This document shows positions 55,701-62,575 of a DNA stretch of 64,000 bases, piece by piece. The notes under the pieces were generated by a model, which saw only the letters and a list, made by a program, of their open reading frames with translations, was not told where the DNA came from and did no database searches. The translations under genes were made by a program, and so were the position numbers. The DNA is from an uncultured Pirellulaceae bacterium (GTDB taxonomy: Bacteria > Planctomycetota > Planctomycetia > Pirellulales > Pirellulaceae), in assembly GCA_937928555.1 (NCBI GenBank), contig CALFWR010000064.1, positions 1 through 64,000 on the forward strand. The letters are read 5' to 3'. The stretch's first letter is position 1; each line of letters opens with the position of its first letter.

Positions 55701-58700
55701 AGGGAATTTGACGCTCGCTACGGGGCCGTCTGCTTCCAGTAGCATTTCGCTTGATGGAAGTTGGGACGGAGGCGCGGCGACAGAAATTATCGACCCGTCG
55801 GCTGCTACGCTGCTGAGCGTTGGCGATTCGTTTGTGGTGACGTTTACCGTTGAAGTGGATCCTGACGCGGTCGGAGCACCCGCACAGCTTGAGAATCAGG
55901 TTACTGTTGCAGGCAACGCTGTTGATTCCAATGGAAGCCCGATCAACGATTCTTCAGGTGATCCAATCACCACCAGCGATGAATCCGACGATGGGTCAGA
56001 TCCCAACGGAGACAATCCTGACGCCCAGGGTGACAACGGAACGAGCGATGATCCGACGCCACTGCTGATCCCGGATATTGGGATTACCAAAACGGCAGGC
56101 GACGCGATTCAGGTCGGCGACAACTTTCGTGTGCATTTCCGCTTCTTTATCGAAAACACCGGGACGGTTGCTCTGGACAACCTGACGCTGTTTGATGACC
56201 TCGCTGCCGAGTTCGGAAATGCGTTTGTTTTCACTGACAATCTCGCGGTCGTGAACTTTAATGGAAGCGGGACCGCGCCGGGAGTCAACCTTGCCTGGGA
56301 AGGCGATACCTCGCAGAACATTTTCGATGGGACGGGATCGCTGGACGTGGGAGACCGTTTTCAGGTGACTTTCTTTGTCGAGATCGATCCTGATGGATTG
56401 GACAGCGTTTCGCAGGCACTTGAAAACCAGGCCTCCGTCGGCGGTGAGGGAATCAATCCCGATGGGACTCCGCTGACTGATGACGCGGGCAATCCGATTA
56501 CTGCCAACGACGTTAGCGACGATGGAACTGACGTCCATGGGGAAAACGACAGTGATGACATGGACGGAGTGGTCGGTAACGATCCGACGCCGATCATCAT
56601 CGCAGACGTTGGAGTTGCGAAAGAAGTTCTGGGTCAACCTCAGTTGCTGCCCAACGGGAACTTTGAAGCGGTCTTCCAGTTGGTGGTCGAGAACATCGGC
56701 ACGGTTGATTTGGCAAACCTGAGCCTGACCGATGACATTGCGACCCAGTTTGGTGGCCAGTTCGTCGATGCCTACGATTTGATTCTGGTCACGGCACCTG
56801 CCAATGCGAGCAGCACCGTTGCGCTTGATTCTGCCAATTTTGATGGGGATGGTTTTACCCAATTGATCGACGGTTCGAGTCCATCGCTGCTGGCCGTTGG
56901 TGATTCCTTTGTTGTTCAGTTCAATGTCGAAATTGATCCCGACGCTGGTGGAACTGCGACCGCTCCACTTGAGAATCAGGTCACTGTATCGGGCGATGCG
57001 GTCGATTCCAACGGCGACGCGTTTGAAGATAGCGACGGCAACCCGATCACCGCTACCGATGATTCGGATGACGGAACGGAGCCATCGAACGGCAACCCCA
57101 ACGCCAACGGTGATCAAGGGACTTCAGACGACCCGACACCGGTTTACATTCCATCGCTTGGACTCGCTAAAGAGGCCGGCGACGCGGTTCCCAACGGAGA
57201 AAACTTTGACGTGACCTTTACGTTCGTGGTCGAAAACACGGGGACGGTGGACTTAACGAACCTTGAGCTGTTGGATGATCTGGCGGCCGAATTCGGGAAT
57301 GCGTTTGTATCTGCAAGCAACCTGTCAGTTCAGAACTTCACGGGTTCCGGCGTGGCTCCGGCAGCCAACTCCGCGTGGGAAGGTGACACGTCACTTAACC
57401 TGCTCGATGGCAGCGGCCAACTGAATGTCGGCGACGCTTTTGAAGTTGTGTTTACCGTTACCATTGATCCTGACGGTGTTGATAGTGTTTCTCAGGCTCT
57501 TGAAAATCAGGGCGTCGTGACCGGCGATGGTCTTGATGGAAACGGCGATCCGTTAGTCGACGACACGGGGGCACCGATTCAGGCAATGGATGAATCGGAT
57601 AACGGTACCGATCCCAACGGGGAGAATGAAGGTGACATCAATGGTGACGGAACGTTTGCCAACGATCCAACGCCGATTCAGATCGCTGACATTGGCATCG
57701 CCAAGGCAGTCATTGGTGAGCCGGTGCTGACGCCGCTGGGTCATTACGTGGTGACCTTTGAGGTGGTTGTCGAGAACACAGGCACCGTTGACCTAGCGAA
57801 TTTGAGTTTGATTGAAGATTTGACAGCTCAGTTCGGATCGGCGCTTGTGACCGCCAACAATCTTTCAGTTGTTTCCGGCACAACGGATCCGGGAAGCAGC
57901 ATTGCGATCAATTCGGCCTTCAATGGCTCTGCCGATACCGAGCTGATCGATCAGACGGCGACCAATATTTTCCAGACCGGCGATTCGTTTACGCTCAGTT
58001 TTGACGTTGAAATTGATCCCGACCAGGTCATGGGTCAGCTTGAGAATCAGGTAAGTGGAACCGGTGAAGCGATCAGTGAAACGGGAGATCCTCTGGCGAA
58101 TTCCAGCGGAGATCCCTTGGTGGCAACGGACCTGAGCGACAGTGGGACCGACCCGGGCACTAGTAATTCGGATGATCCGTCGGATCAGGGGACGCCCGAT
58201 GACCCCGTGATCGTTGACCTGCCGCCTGTTCCTTTGAGCAGCATTTCGGGAACCGTTTTCCAGGACGACAACAACGATGGAGTTCAGGGTCCGGGTGAAG
58301 AGCCAATCGCCGGTGTGGAGATTATTCTTACCGGAACAGATGTCGATGGTAATCCGGTCGAAATCACAACCTTTACCGATGCCAATGGTGAGTTTTCATT
58401 CGACGATCTGACGGCGGGCAACTACACCGTGACACAGGTCCAGCCCGCAGGCTTTGATGACGGGATCGACACCCCGGGCAGTTCATCGGTCATCGCGGGC
58501 AACGACTTACTGAGCAACATTGAGTTGGGTTTTGGTGAAGACTTTGGTGGCAACACGTTTGCCGAGCTTGTTCCGAATCCTCCGAACACGGGTGCTTCGG
58601 GCAACCCGCCGCAAATACCGGGCCTTCCTCCGTTGATCAACAATTTGATCAGCAATCGCCTGGATCAGTTCCTTGGCGGACCGGGGCCGATTTATTCTGG

Positions 58701-59067
58701 CATCCCTATCAACGGCAACGGCAATCCACTGTCGCTTGATAGCGGCCGGCCAATCTCGGGAGGTTACTCCGGCGATGGTGAGAGCTTTGCCGAAGATTGC
58801 GGCTGTGAAGAAATTGTGACGCCGGATCCCTGTGGTCCCTGCGAGGCGGTTGAAGTCGATTCGGTGACAGACGTGGGCAATTCGGTGCTTGTTGAAGAAG
58901 TCCCGGTCGAGTGCGATCCTTGTGGCGAAGAAGTTATTGTTGAATGCGATGCTTGCGTGCCCTGCAGTGAGCCAACCGAGATCGTGGGTGAGGAATGTCA
59001 CCCAAGGGCTCGGGCACCGTTTTTGAAACGCTTTGGGGCGTGGTTGACAGGGACGCGATGCCAGTAG
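46732..59067 (+). CDS. Giant DUF11-repeat protein, 3' part with SdrD-B-like domain
   Basis: Main part of the giant gene (4111 aa in this frame). It contains about 21 DUF11-like beta modules of 140-170 aa, each ending in a linker rich in Asp/Asn/Gly (for example DDSDNGVDPDSENGED) that may bind Ca2+. The last dozen form an A-B alternation: A modules start like GLAKxAGDAVxNGDNF and B modules like IADVxxxKEVxGxP. An SdrD-B/Cna-B-type domain follows (SISGTVFQDDNNDGVQG, DNA about 58240-58560). The end is a Cys-rich tail with CGPC, CDPC and CVPC pairs and a basic tip (FLKRFGAWLTGTRC). The TTG start at 46732 is formal only. The protein is most likely a surface adhesin or filament; export through the TolC/SecA-like cluster upstream is an inference. 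Confidence 0.85.
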   Translation: MTNVEIRDLLPSGLQFINDGTSTVAFVSNGGGIVSNDIAGALNLGLGAAPGVNGSAPVTPTFVLPDANVGSSSSESADLDVFNDGSDPFFKFGQVVNSDNDADAEFIVVEFNALVLNEAAAGNDQGDALNNTFQLRINNQVEDTSNRVQSRITEPLIDNLNKTVNPGTADAGDTVTFTITFSNSSDPTRADAFDVQLLDTLPADLALDLASINVVTAGGTSGVTDNSTGNTVDINFDQVPLGGSVTVTFDAVIAVDAQLNELLTNTANITYTSLPGDMGTAVNPTGSSVADVSGGDEGERNGDGAQNDHIDQDSASVRINSPEILKELVGTSIVDANNANDEAVIGEVVQYSITVTLPEGSASSTQIVDSLDPGLQFLAIDSITSSADLSSNLVNLNDATTINPAVAGQTVTFALGDLVNSNVDNSTPETIVITYSVLVENVPSNQGDANPGTLLENSATFEWAVNGTRNSTASSTAPPVEVIEPILDVDKSVNGSSFDAGDTVTYTIVIDHNALSDTDAFDLTFSDVIPSVLTSNFPADFSITHSASGDLSSIFELTAGNELRTIPGSTFDLLQGETLTITYDAVVGASVSPNQVVSNNAVVDYTSIDGDDPNERNGDDGEGGALDDYESSDGASFTVTAPQISKSLVGTSIVDATNSNTEAVIGELVEYEIVLSLPEAILNGASVIDDLDLGLEFVSLDSIVALSGGAPTTDLTSSVGAFSSLGLFAPTISGDGVNTSQQLDFDLGTLTDSNNDNATAETLVIRYTARVTNASTNTSNGAAAGQTLNNTATLQWEVGGVTESTSPVNAEEIEIIEPELVISKTVNDDTPHLGQVITYTIVIEHTAASDADAHDLTFVDLLPGNLTLDPATLNIAGANVVADTSSGNGINVVLDTLAIGDTITITYDATVTSDATQIGSNQSNTGSTTWSSLPDGDPVGSTERDGDGGNAGEDDYADSSTETLVITHPQAELLKEQVNVVPSASGVDGNFDVTYQFTINSTGNDPLTQVSLIEDLATQYGNAFVGIVTQGGLPAIITASTAADNPELNANFDGAGDTEIFDNTGANVNSIAQGESVTVQIIVEVDPNAAGAVLVNGDLVNQAQVTATGDDTGVVITDQSDDPGNLTDDDPDGDNNPDDPNTIRFPNISLEKTVAGTPVVASSGAAGNFDVTYSLTITNTGSTELDSLILNENLAAHFGGAFVRVVPQPGSGDPAAILASSATDDPGINAAFDGTAANQNIFDGSSSLLQVNESITIEIIVELDPDNSTAIFDGVSGDGSGDFENQATVTATDSGDPGTSVSDNSDDPTDALDNSDDPDNDPDDPTGVILSDITLTKTQFGAVVPATSGVSGNFEVTYDLEITNTGGQALDSLSLIEDLQAQYGGAFVGIVLQGGDPATIVASTAADVPEISGSYDGTTANSQIFDNSGANTNLLGVGEAVTVRVVIEIDPDNASANLVNGALLNQASTEGTGVIDGAMPSDDSDDPNDATDVDPGMDNNPDDPNVLSIAEIELEKAVTGTPVIASSGAFGNFDITYTFDVTNTGTETLSNISLVDDLATQLGGVFVDVISVSVIPGTATSAPAANNVGVGAYDGTAGSDLLAGSATDQLRPGETFSVILVVEIDPDSPTANFTPAGVLENSAMTFADGENGGMASDVSDDPTDAQDVQDPSDPGNDPDDPTPLYVPAIGLAKAAGDAVANGDNFDVTFTLVVENNGTVDLNNLTLFDDVASQFGNAFVSASGLSVQNFVGTGTAPGVNGAWNGNTALDILDGTGQLDVGDSFEVTFTVTIDPDGIDSISQALENQADITGDALDENGNPIDDGMGGTLQATDDSDNGVDPDSENGEDNGDGTPGNDPTPIIIADVAVTKEVFGTPVQLANDNFAVTYQLVVENTGTVDLANLSLIDDISAQFGAAFVGAGSATLISGPSDPGSSVVLDSANWDGDLVTELIDQSAATSLVVGDSYIIQFTVEVDPDATGTSGPLDNQATAGGDAVDENGDPINDSSGDPIAANDDSDSGTEPSDTNTGADGDTGGSDDPTPLLLPALSVGKQANQVITATDGMGNELTGSFDVQYLVVIENTGTVELTNLQLLDDLTTTSTFGDAFDPTVLTGALDRSGLVTGPAIVSHSLANPGDLPNLNAGFLGGGSQTNLFDGTSGVLQVGEQIVVSFTVRIDASELQDGDPTDGLAQNQVEGSADSAQGAVNDQSDDGLDPNSDNGEGGTDDPTPFEVPQVRIYKTHSDAVDNGDGTSEITVTLRIENSGTVDLSNLSLSEDIAAQFGAAFVSATTPTITIGATNPASNIPASLINAAWNGDTSLDLFDAAETGEFLKAGDDFTIEFGVVVDPDLIDEDSDFLVNTATISGEGTNFDGSTVTVDDESGADTGTGIDTDEPTAAIVPEIAIVKSAGDAVANGDNFDVTFTLIVENTGSVNLNNLTLFDDIESQFGNAFVSVSGLAVQGFVGSGTAPTSNPGWEADNVLTLINGGNLDPGDRFEVIYTVTVDPDGIDSVSQALENQATVNGDAVDGSGNPFTDDFGDPLRADDVSDDGSNPQGTNPGENGDQGTDADPTPLIIADVSIAKEVIGQPSVLPNGNFAVTYQLVVENIGTVNLDSLTLVDDIETQFGASVFQGVSGLTFVTPPGDAFSSITLDPTDWDGTAATDILDQSASNTLAIGDQFTISFVVEVDAVQATGVLLNQATVGGTGVDDMGNPFTNQSGDEITASDESDSGSETADNNVGEPNDSGGSDDPTPTYIPSVGLAKQAGDAVPNGDNFDVTFTLFWENTGNVDLTNLTVTDDIAAQFGNAFVSVGGLAITNFSGTGTAPTVNAAWEADTTLSLVSGGTANVGDSFEIVFTVTIDPDGIDNVSQPLENQAMTSGDALNENGDPLEDASGDPISASDNSDNGTDPTGENGEDDGNGVFGDDPTPIIIADVSVVKEQVGTPLALDNGNFEVTYQLVVENTGTVDLADLSLIEDLNANFGSVFVGAGNLTLATGPSASSSISLDGSWDGGAATEIIDPSAATLLSVGDSFVVTFTVEVDPDAVGAPAQLENQVTVAGNAVDSNGSPINDSSGDPITTSDESDDGSDPNGDNPDAQGDNGTSDDPTPLLIPDIGITKTAGDAIQVGDNFRVHFRFFIENTGTVALDNLTLFDDLAAEFGNAFVFTDNLAVVNFNGSGTAPGVNLAWEGDTSQNIFDGTGSLDVGDRFQVTFFVEIDPDGLDSVSQALENQASVGGEGINPDGTPLTDDAGNPITANDVSDDGTDVHGENDSDDMDGVVGNDPTPIIIADVGVAKEVLGQPQLLPNGNFEAVFQLVVENIGTVDLANLSLTDDIATQFGGQFVDAYDLILVTAPANASSTVALDSANFDGDGFTQLIDGSSPSLLAVGDSFVVQFNVEIDPDAGGTATAPLENQVTVSGDAVDSNGDAFEDSDGNPITATDDSDDGTEPSNGNPNANGDQGTSDDPTPVYIPSLGLAKEAGDAVPNGENFDVTFTFVVENTGTVDLTNLELLDDLAAEFGNAFVSASNLSVQNFTGSGVAPAANSAWEGDTSLNLLDGSGQLNVGDAFEVVFTVTIDPDGVDSVSQALENQGVVTGDGLDGNGDPLVDDTGAPIQAMDESDNGTDPNGENEGDINGDGTFANDPTPIQIADIGIAKAVIGEPVLTPLGHYVVTFEVVVENTGTVDLANLSLIEDLTAQFGSALVTANNLSVVSGTTDPGSSIAINSAFNGSADTELIDQTATNIFQTGDSFTLSFDVEIDPDQVMGQLENQVSGTGEAISETGDPLANSSGDPLVATDLSDSGTDPGTSNSDDPSDQGTPDDPVIVDLPPVPLSSISGTVFQDDNNDGVQGPGEEPIAGVEIILTGTDVDGNPVEITTFTDANGEFSFDDLTAGNYTVTQVQPAGFDDGIDTPGSSSVIAGNDLLSNIELGFGEDFGGNTFAELVPNPPNTGASGNPPQIPGLPPLINNLISNRLDQFLGGPGPIYSGIPINGNGNPLSLDSGRPISGGYSGDGESFAEDCGCEEIVTPDPCGPCEAVEVDSVTDVGNSVLVEEVPVECDPCGEEVIVECDACVPCSEPTEIVGEECHPRARAPFLKRFGAWLTGTRCQ
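51787..58210 (+). repeat. A-B module dimer repeats in the giant gene
   Basis: Alternating DUF11-type modules. Five A-B pairs are clear, starting at about 51.8, 53.9, 55.0, 56.1 and 57.1 kb, with two more divergent modules between the first and second pair. The dimer period is about 1.0 kb. High similarity between pairs points to duplication of a two-module unit rather than of single modules. Confidence 0.75.
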
Positions 59068-59113
59068 CGGGGGCCGGATCCAAAAGAATCCGTTGGGCTT
59101 AAAGTGCGCCGGG

Positions 59114-59298
59114 CTATTTGCGGTACATCACGTCCGTTCGAGCCACGTACTTTACGCCGGCGGTGACGATGCTGCCTTCGTGAACGAGCGGATGCTGAAA
59201 CAGTAAGGCGTCGCCTTTGACCGGTTGGACCACCCGTTCGGGGTTGGTGAAAAAAGTCGTCTGACCGCCTTCGAAGTCCTCGTTGAGATAGCTGACGA
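59114..59298 (-). pseudogene. 2OG-Fe(II) oxygenase, C-terminal fragment
   Basis: The roughly 60 residues match the end of the prolyl-4-hydroxylase-type 2-oxoglutarate/Fe(II) dioxygenase fold: YLNEDFEGGQTTFF, then KGDALLFQHPLVHEG with the third Fe-binding His, and a KYVARTDVMY ending. The N-terminal part with the H-x-D is missing. The frame is cut exactly where the RAYT-associated repeat (59296-59318) begins. Confidence 0.7.
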
Positions 59299-59485
59299 AT
59301 AAAGATGTCAAGTACCGTTGTGTCAATCTCATTGCCACGATTAAGCGCGTGGTAAATCCCGCCTGCAACGTCAGCACGAGGTGCTCGGCCCATCTTCATA
59401 ACTCCATTGGCGACAAAGAAGAAAGCATATCATAGCTAGAAGTGCTTGCCTATTCTGCAAAAACGGTACTTGACACCTTTATTCG
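59296..59485 (-). mobile_element. RAYT transposase element remnant
   Basis: Inverted ends AAAGATGTCAAGTACCGT (about 59300-59318) and ACGGTACTTGACACCTTT (about 59463-59480) enclose a small start of a REP-associated tyrosine transposase. From the ATG at 59399 (minus) it reads MKMGRAPRADVAGGIYHALN, then RGNE, and is then joined to the repeat at about 59328. The catalytic part is deleted. The same terminal sequences occur again at 60915-61017. Confidence 0.7.
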
Positions 59486-59696
59486 GGTCCCAAAACCATT
59501 GACCGCCCCAGCATCAGTTATCTGTTCAGACGTTTTATTCTTGTTCAAATCGTACGTGTAACCATAACGACCGAGGCTGCCGCCGTCACCGCCCAGAATG
59601 TCGATCGAGGAGTAGAGGTTGTCGTTGTCCAGACCCGGCGCTGGCAAGGCCGTACCGCCGATCTGTGTTGTGGGCCGTCGGGAGTCATTGGTGCGT
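59485..59696 (-). pseudogene. RHS-repeat-like fragment
   Basis: A frame of about 65 residues open to a stop near 59697. It reads YTYDLNKNKTSEQIT, which resembles the YD repeats of RHS proteins (YTYDxNGNRTxx). It has no start or end of its own and is cut at its C-terminus by the RAYT element. The assignment rests on one repeat-like motif. Confidence 0.4.
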
Positions 59697-59706
59697 CATT
59701 GGGGGA

Positions 59707-60378
59707 TCACTCAAGTGGCGGCATTGGATGATAGACGAAAGCAAAGCCGTCGAACTCTTTGTCTTTTTCGACTTTTTCGGCGATGCGGTAAAGCCAGTGA
59801 GCGATTGAATACGCTTGTGGATCGAGATACCAACCATCCGTTTGAATGCTAACGATTTGGCCTGGGATTCCGGTTTCGGAAGGGTCCATGTCGATAAAAA
59901 TTGGATCGCCGTTGAAGTCTCCCAAAGGAATCCATCCCTTCCGCCAGTGCTTTTCAGATTTGCAGATCCCGTATTTGTCCGGCACCCAACCTTCGTGCTG
60001 AAATCCATTTCCATAGAAAAAATCCATCTGAACTTGCGTGCCATCCTTCAGTTTGTGTAGCGGGGTGAGATCGATCGGGCTAAACAGACCGCAAGCGGTG
60101 TAGTCGCAGATTTCCAGCAGTTCAAAAAACTGGCGAGGCGCGTCAGGCAATTCTTTTCTTAGCCGGGCAATCGTTTCGGGCGACGCAGGCGAGGCGTTCC
60201 AGTCGAATTTGGGATCGTATTTTTTGATCGTCTTTTCCAAATGATCGTAGGCCTGACGAACGCTCATTTTTTCCCATTTGGATTTTGGGTTGGTCTTGAA
60301 TGCAAGAAACATGCCGACCAGCAATGTGAACAGCAGCAGATGGAAAATCGAGAACCGAATTTTTTTGCGGTGTGTCAT
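59707..60378 (-). CDS. SMI1/KNR4 (SUKH)-family protein with membrane anchor
   Basis: The 223-aa product has an N-terminal hydrophobic helix (FSIFHLLLFTLLVGMFLAF), a linker and a SUKH-type domain at about 60-200 (SPETIARLRKELPDAPRQFFELL, WIPLGDFNGDPIFIDMDP). SUKH proteins often act as immunity proteins or regulators, but no toxin gene is visible next to it apart from the RHS-like scrap. I chose the ATG at 60378, with GAGAG upstream. It lies between two truncated genes and appears intact. Confidence 0.72.
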   Translation of the reverse strand: MTHRKKIRFSIFHLLLFTLLVGMFLAFKTNPKSKWEKMSVRQAYDHLEKTIKKYDPKFDWNASPASPETIARLRKELPDAPRQFFELLEICDYTACGLFSPIDLTPLHKLKDGTQVQMDFFYGNGFQHEGWVPDKYGICKSEKHWRKGWIPLGDFNGDPIFIDMDPSETGIPGQIVSIQTDGWYLDPQAYSIAHWLYRIAEKVEKDKEFDGFAFVYHPMPPLE

Positions 60379-60414
60379 AATTGCTCTCAAATCCGAACCA
60401 AGTTTCCAGCCTTA

Positions 60415-60914
60415 TTAAATTTTCGTTTTGCAGAGCCTGGACAATCGAAAGTGGGCCGCGTCGATCTGGCTTTTTTGGCCACGAATCATGTTGTCGATCA
60501 TCTGTCCTGTTCCCGTGGCCATACTGATTCCCAACATGTTGTGGCCGGCGGCGATCCAGACATTTTCAAACGCCGGGCTGCGATCAATGATTGGTTTGCC
60601 GTCCCATGTCATCGGTCGCCAACCGTACCATTTTTCTTCGATTGGCGTCGTGTGCGGGTGGTGCAAGTAGCATTCGGCCGAAGACTTTAACAGATCTAGC
60701 CGAGCGTCGGCAATCGACGTGTCGTACCCAGCGAATTCCATCGTCGATCCGATTCGGTATTTATTTTTCATCGGCGTGATCGCGACGCGATGTTGTTCAA
60801 GGACCATTGGGATTTTTGGCATCTTGACGGGGCTGGGCATGGTTAATGAGTACCCCTTTCCTGGTTGGATCGGAATTTTGCAGCCCAAGGGGCCAATAAA
60901 AGGTACCGAGTCAA
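60415..60914 (-). pseudogene. FAD-dependent amino acid oxidase/dehydrogenase, C-terminal fragment
   Basis: About 165 residues of a DadA/DAO-type flavoprotein: IQPGKGYSLTMPSP, WYGWRPMTWDGKPIIDRSP and the C-terminal FAD-binding IAAGHNMLGISMATGTG. The N-terminal Rossmann part is absent. The frame begins where the RAYT-type repeat at 60915 ends, so the gene was truncated there and no upstream half is present in the window. Confidence 0.78.
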
Positions 60915-61046
60915 CGAATAAAGGTGTCAAGTACCGTTTTGTTAATCGGACGAAAGCATATCATAACCAGAAGCGATTGCCTATTCTGCAAAAACGGTAC
61001 TTGACACCTTTATTTCGGGTGCTTGACACTTGACACCTTTGTTTCG
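60915..61046. repeat. RAYT-associated inverted repeat, deletion derivative
   Basis: The ends AAAGGTGTCAAGTACCGT and ACGGTACTTGACACCTTTA (about 60993-61011) match the remnant at 59296-59485, as does the interior AAAGCATATCATA...TTGCCTATTCTGCA. The transposase has been lost entirely. A further half copy of the tip (GCTTGACACTTGACACCTTTG) follows up to about 61046. Confidence 0.75.
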
Positions 61047-61501
61047 CTTCCAGATTTGTATGGGATGAGATCGATTTAACCAATGATCAGCGCAAGGATT
61101 TGAATCAGCTCGTTGTGTCAAAATCGATTTCGCACCCTCGGTTTCAAAAGAACAGATTGGCGCAGCTTTTGAATCAGACGCCTTCGTATCCAGAAGAGCT
61201 TACATCTTTGCTGGTAGAGCACCAAATGGAGAGGTTTGAACAAATAGAGCTACAGGTGCTTACCGGCACTCATGAAAATGCGTTAGGGCTTTCTCATCCT
61301 GCAATGGTTGAAAAACTTGAAATCAGTGAGGAGCAACAATCGAGGATAAGGAGGCTGTCTCTGGGTTATGAAAAAGAATCAAAGTTGCGTTTTGAGAAAA
61401 TATTCGAAGCTCGCGAACTACTTGCTGAAGAGTTTAAGAGCGAATTGAATTCGGTTTTGGACGATGCTCAAAAGGAAAAACTGAAAAGCCTCAGGAAGTA
61501 A
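61047..61501 (+). pseudogene. 5'-truncated helical protein of unknown function
   Basis: A TTG-started frame (61100-61501, 133 aa) reads through helical, Lys/Glu/Gln-rich sequence such as KLEISEEQQSRIRRLSLGYE. The same frame stays open upstream and keeps a protein-like look (FVWDEIDLTNDQRKDLNQLV) back to the repeat border near 61047. The gene therefore seems to have lost its 5' end to the repeat. No family is recognised; the pattern of repeated IxxxQxxxIxxL helices resembles secreted helical planctomycete proteins. Confidence 0.55.
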
Positions 61502-61563
61502 GAGCTCACTCAAGGCGTAATCCAATACTAATTGACAAGTCGTATCTCAAAATATTCGCCGGG

Positions 61564-62052
61564 TTACTTCGCGTATTGTTGGCGTCGCTTTGCGTGCAGG
61601 TCGTCGATCTGACTGTTCATCGTTAGCACGTCGTAGATGTAGCCGATGCCGAACAGGCCGCCGGTGAACAGGTACAGGATCCCGGTAAAGATTCGTTGCT
61701 GGTAAAAGCGATGCAAGCCAAAGACACCAAGGAAGACCAGCAAGACCCACGACAGGTTGTAGTCCGTGTCGCCCGAGCGGAAGTGGTGGCTGGCTTCGCG
61801 GTCCATTGAGGGGATTAGGAACAGGTCGATCAGCCAGCCGATTCCGAACAGGCCAAAGGTAAAGAACCAGAGGACGCCGGTAAGCGATTTGCCATAGAAG
61901 AAGCGGTGGGCTCCCGTGAACCCGACGACCCAGAACAGGTATCCGATAGCTTTGGAGTGCGTGTCGGCGACACGAGCCTGCGGGTGGCGGTGAAAGTTTG
62001 CCTGTTGGGTTTTGTACGGCGGACAGGTTTGCGGATATGCGGCAGAAGCCAT
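61564..62052 (-). CDS. Double TM2-domain membrane protein
   Basis: The 162-aa product has two TM2 domains. The first is at about 30-85 (GYLFWVVGFTGAHRFFYGK, LWFFTFGLFGIGWLIDLF) and the second at about 100-150 (WVLLVFLGVFGLHRFYQQ, LYLFTGGLFGIGYIYDVL). Each has the typical hairpin of two membrane helices with a G-x-HRF turn and a D after the second helix. I chose the ATG at 62052 because the family resemblance starts there; the frame extends to 62253. TM2 proteins are widespread and mostly uncharacterised. Confidence 0.85.
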   Translation of the reverse strand: MASAAYPQTCPPYKTQQANFHRHPQARVADTHSKAIGYLFWVVGFTGAHRFFYGKSLTGVLWFFTFGLFGIGWLIDLFLIPSMDREASHHFRSGDTDYNLSWVLLVFLGVFGLHRFYQQRIFTGILYLFTGGLFGIGYIYDVLTMNSQIDDLHAKRRQQYAK

Positions 62053-62388
62053 TTTTGGGTGCTCGAGTTGAGTTGAAGTGGGGACAACTCTTTGTTTATT
62101 CGCTGGCCAGGTGTTGGTCTTGGGGAGAATTTGGAATTTTTTGGATGTGGAGAGCTGGGGGTAGAAGGTTGTGTGCGGCGAGCGGCTTGGAGATGCAGCG
62201 CAGGAGAGCACGGCGTTTGCCGGAGCGGCGGACGCACCGAAACGGTGGAGCACTTTTGCAGAGCTGCGGATGGATTTGCGTTTGTTCGCCGGTGAGGTAA
62301 GTCGCGTCCTTGATCCGGCCTACGCAGGGCCGTCATCCTGTGAGCCGTTCGCCGTGAGGCCTCGGGCTTGAAGCGGAGAGAACGTAAT
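62053..62388. other. Intergenic region before the family 2 MITE
   Basis: About 335 bp with no convincing gene. It contains one arm of a 14-bp inverted repeat (GCCGTGAGGCCTCG, 62351-62364). The other arm, CGAGGCCTCACGGC (62646-62659), lies on the far side of the MITE. Confidence 0.5.
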
Positions 62389-62575
62389 CCGGAATTATTC
62401 ACGACAACGGGCGTTGATCGGGTTGAGCCACACAAAAGCTAACGTGACACCGGGTGCGCCTCGGAAATTTCGGTTCACCTCGCTGATGAAGTGCAGGAAA
62501 GCGATTTTATCTGGACCGATACGGCGTTCATTGGCTGAACTGAAAGTCACGCCCACGCCTCGTGAATAATCCGGG
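62389..62575 (+). mobile_element. MITE family 2, intact copy
   Basis: 187 bp with ends CCGGAATTATTCACGA and TCGTGAATAATCCGGG and a perfect 5-bp duplication GTAAT (62384-62388 and 62576-62580). The interior is unrelated to family 1 except for roughly 25 bp at each end. It resembles the degenerate copy at 33144 and the 75-bp relic at 3871. Confidence 0.88.

Noticed and set aside
55996-57117. 373-codon minus-strand frame inside the giant gene
   Set aside because: Antisense shadow of DUF11 modules; many similar ones occur along 43-58 kb.
59075-59092. Terminator after the giant gene
   Set aside because: The dyad CGGAT...ATCCG is short and lacks a T-run, so it is not convincing.
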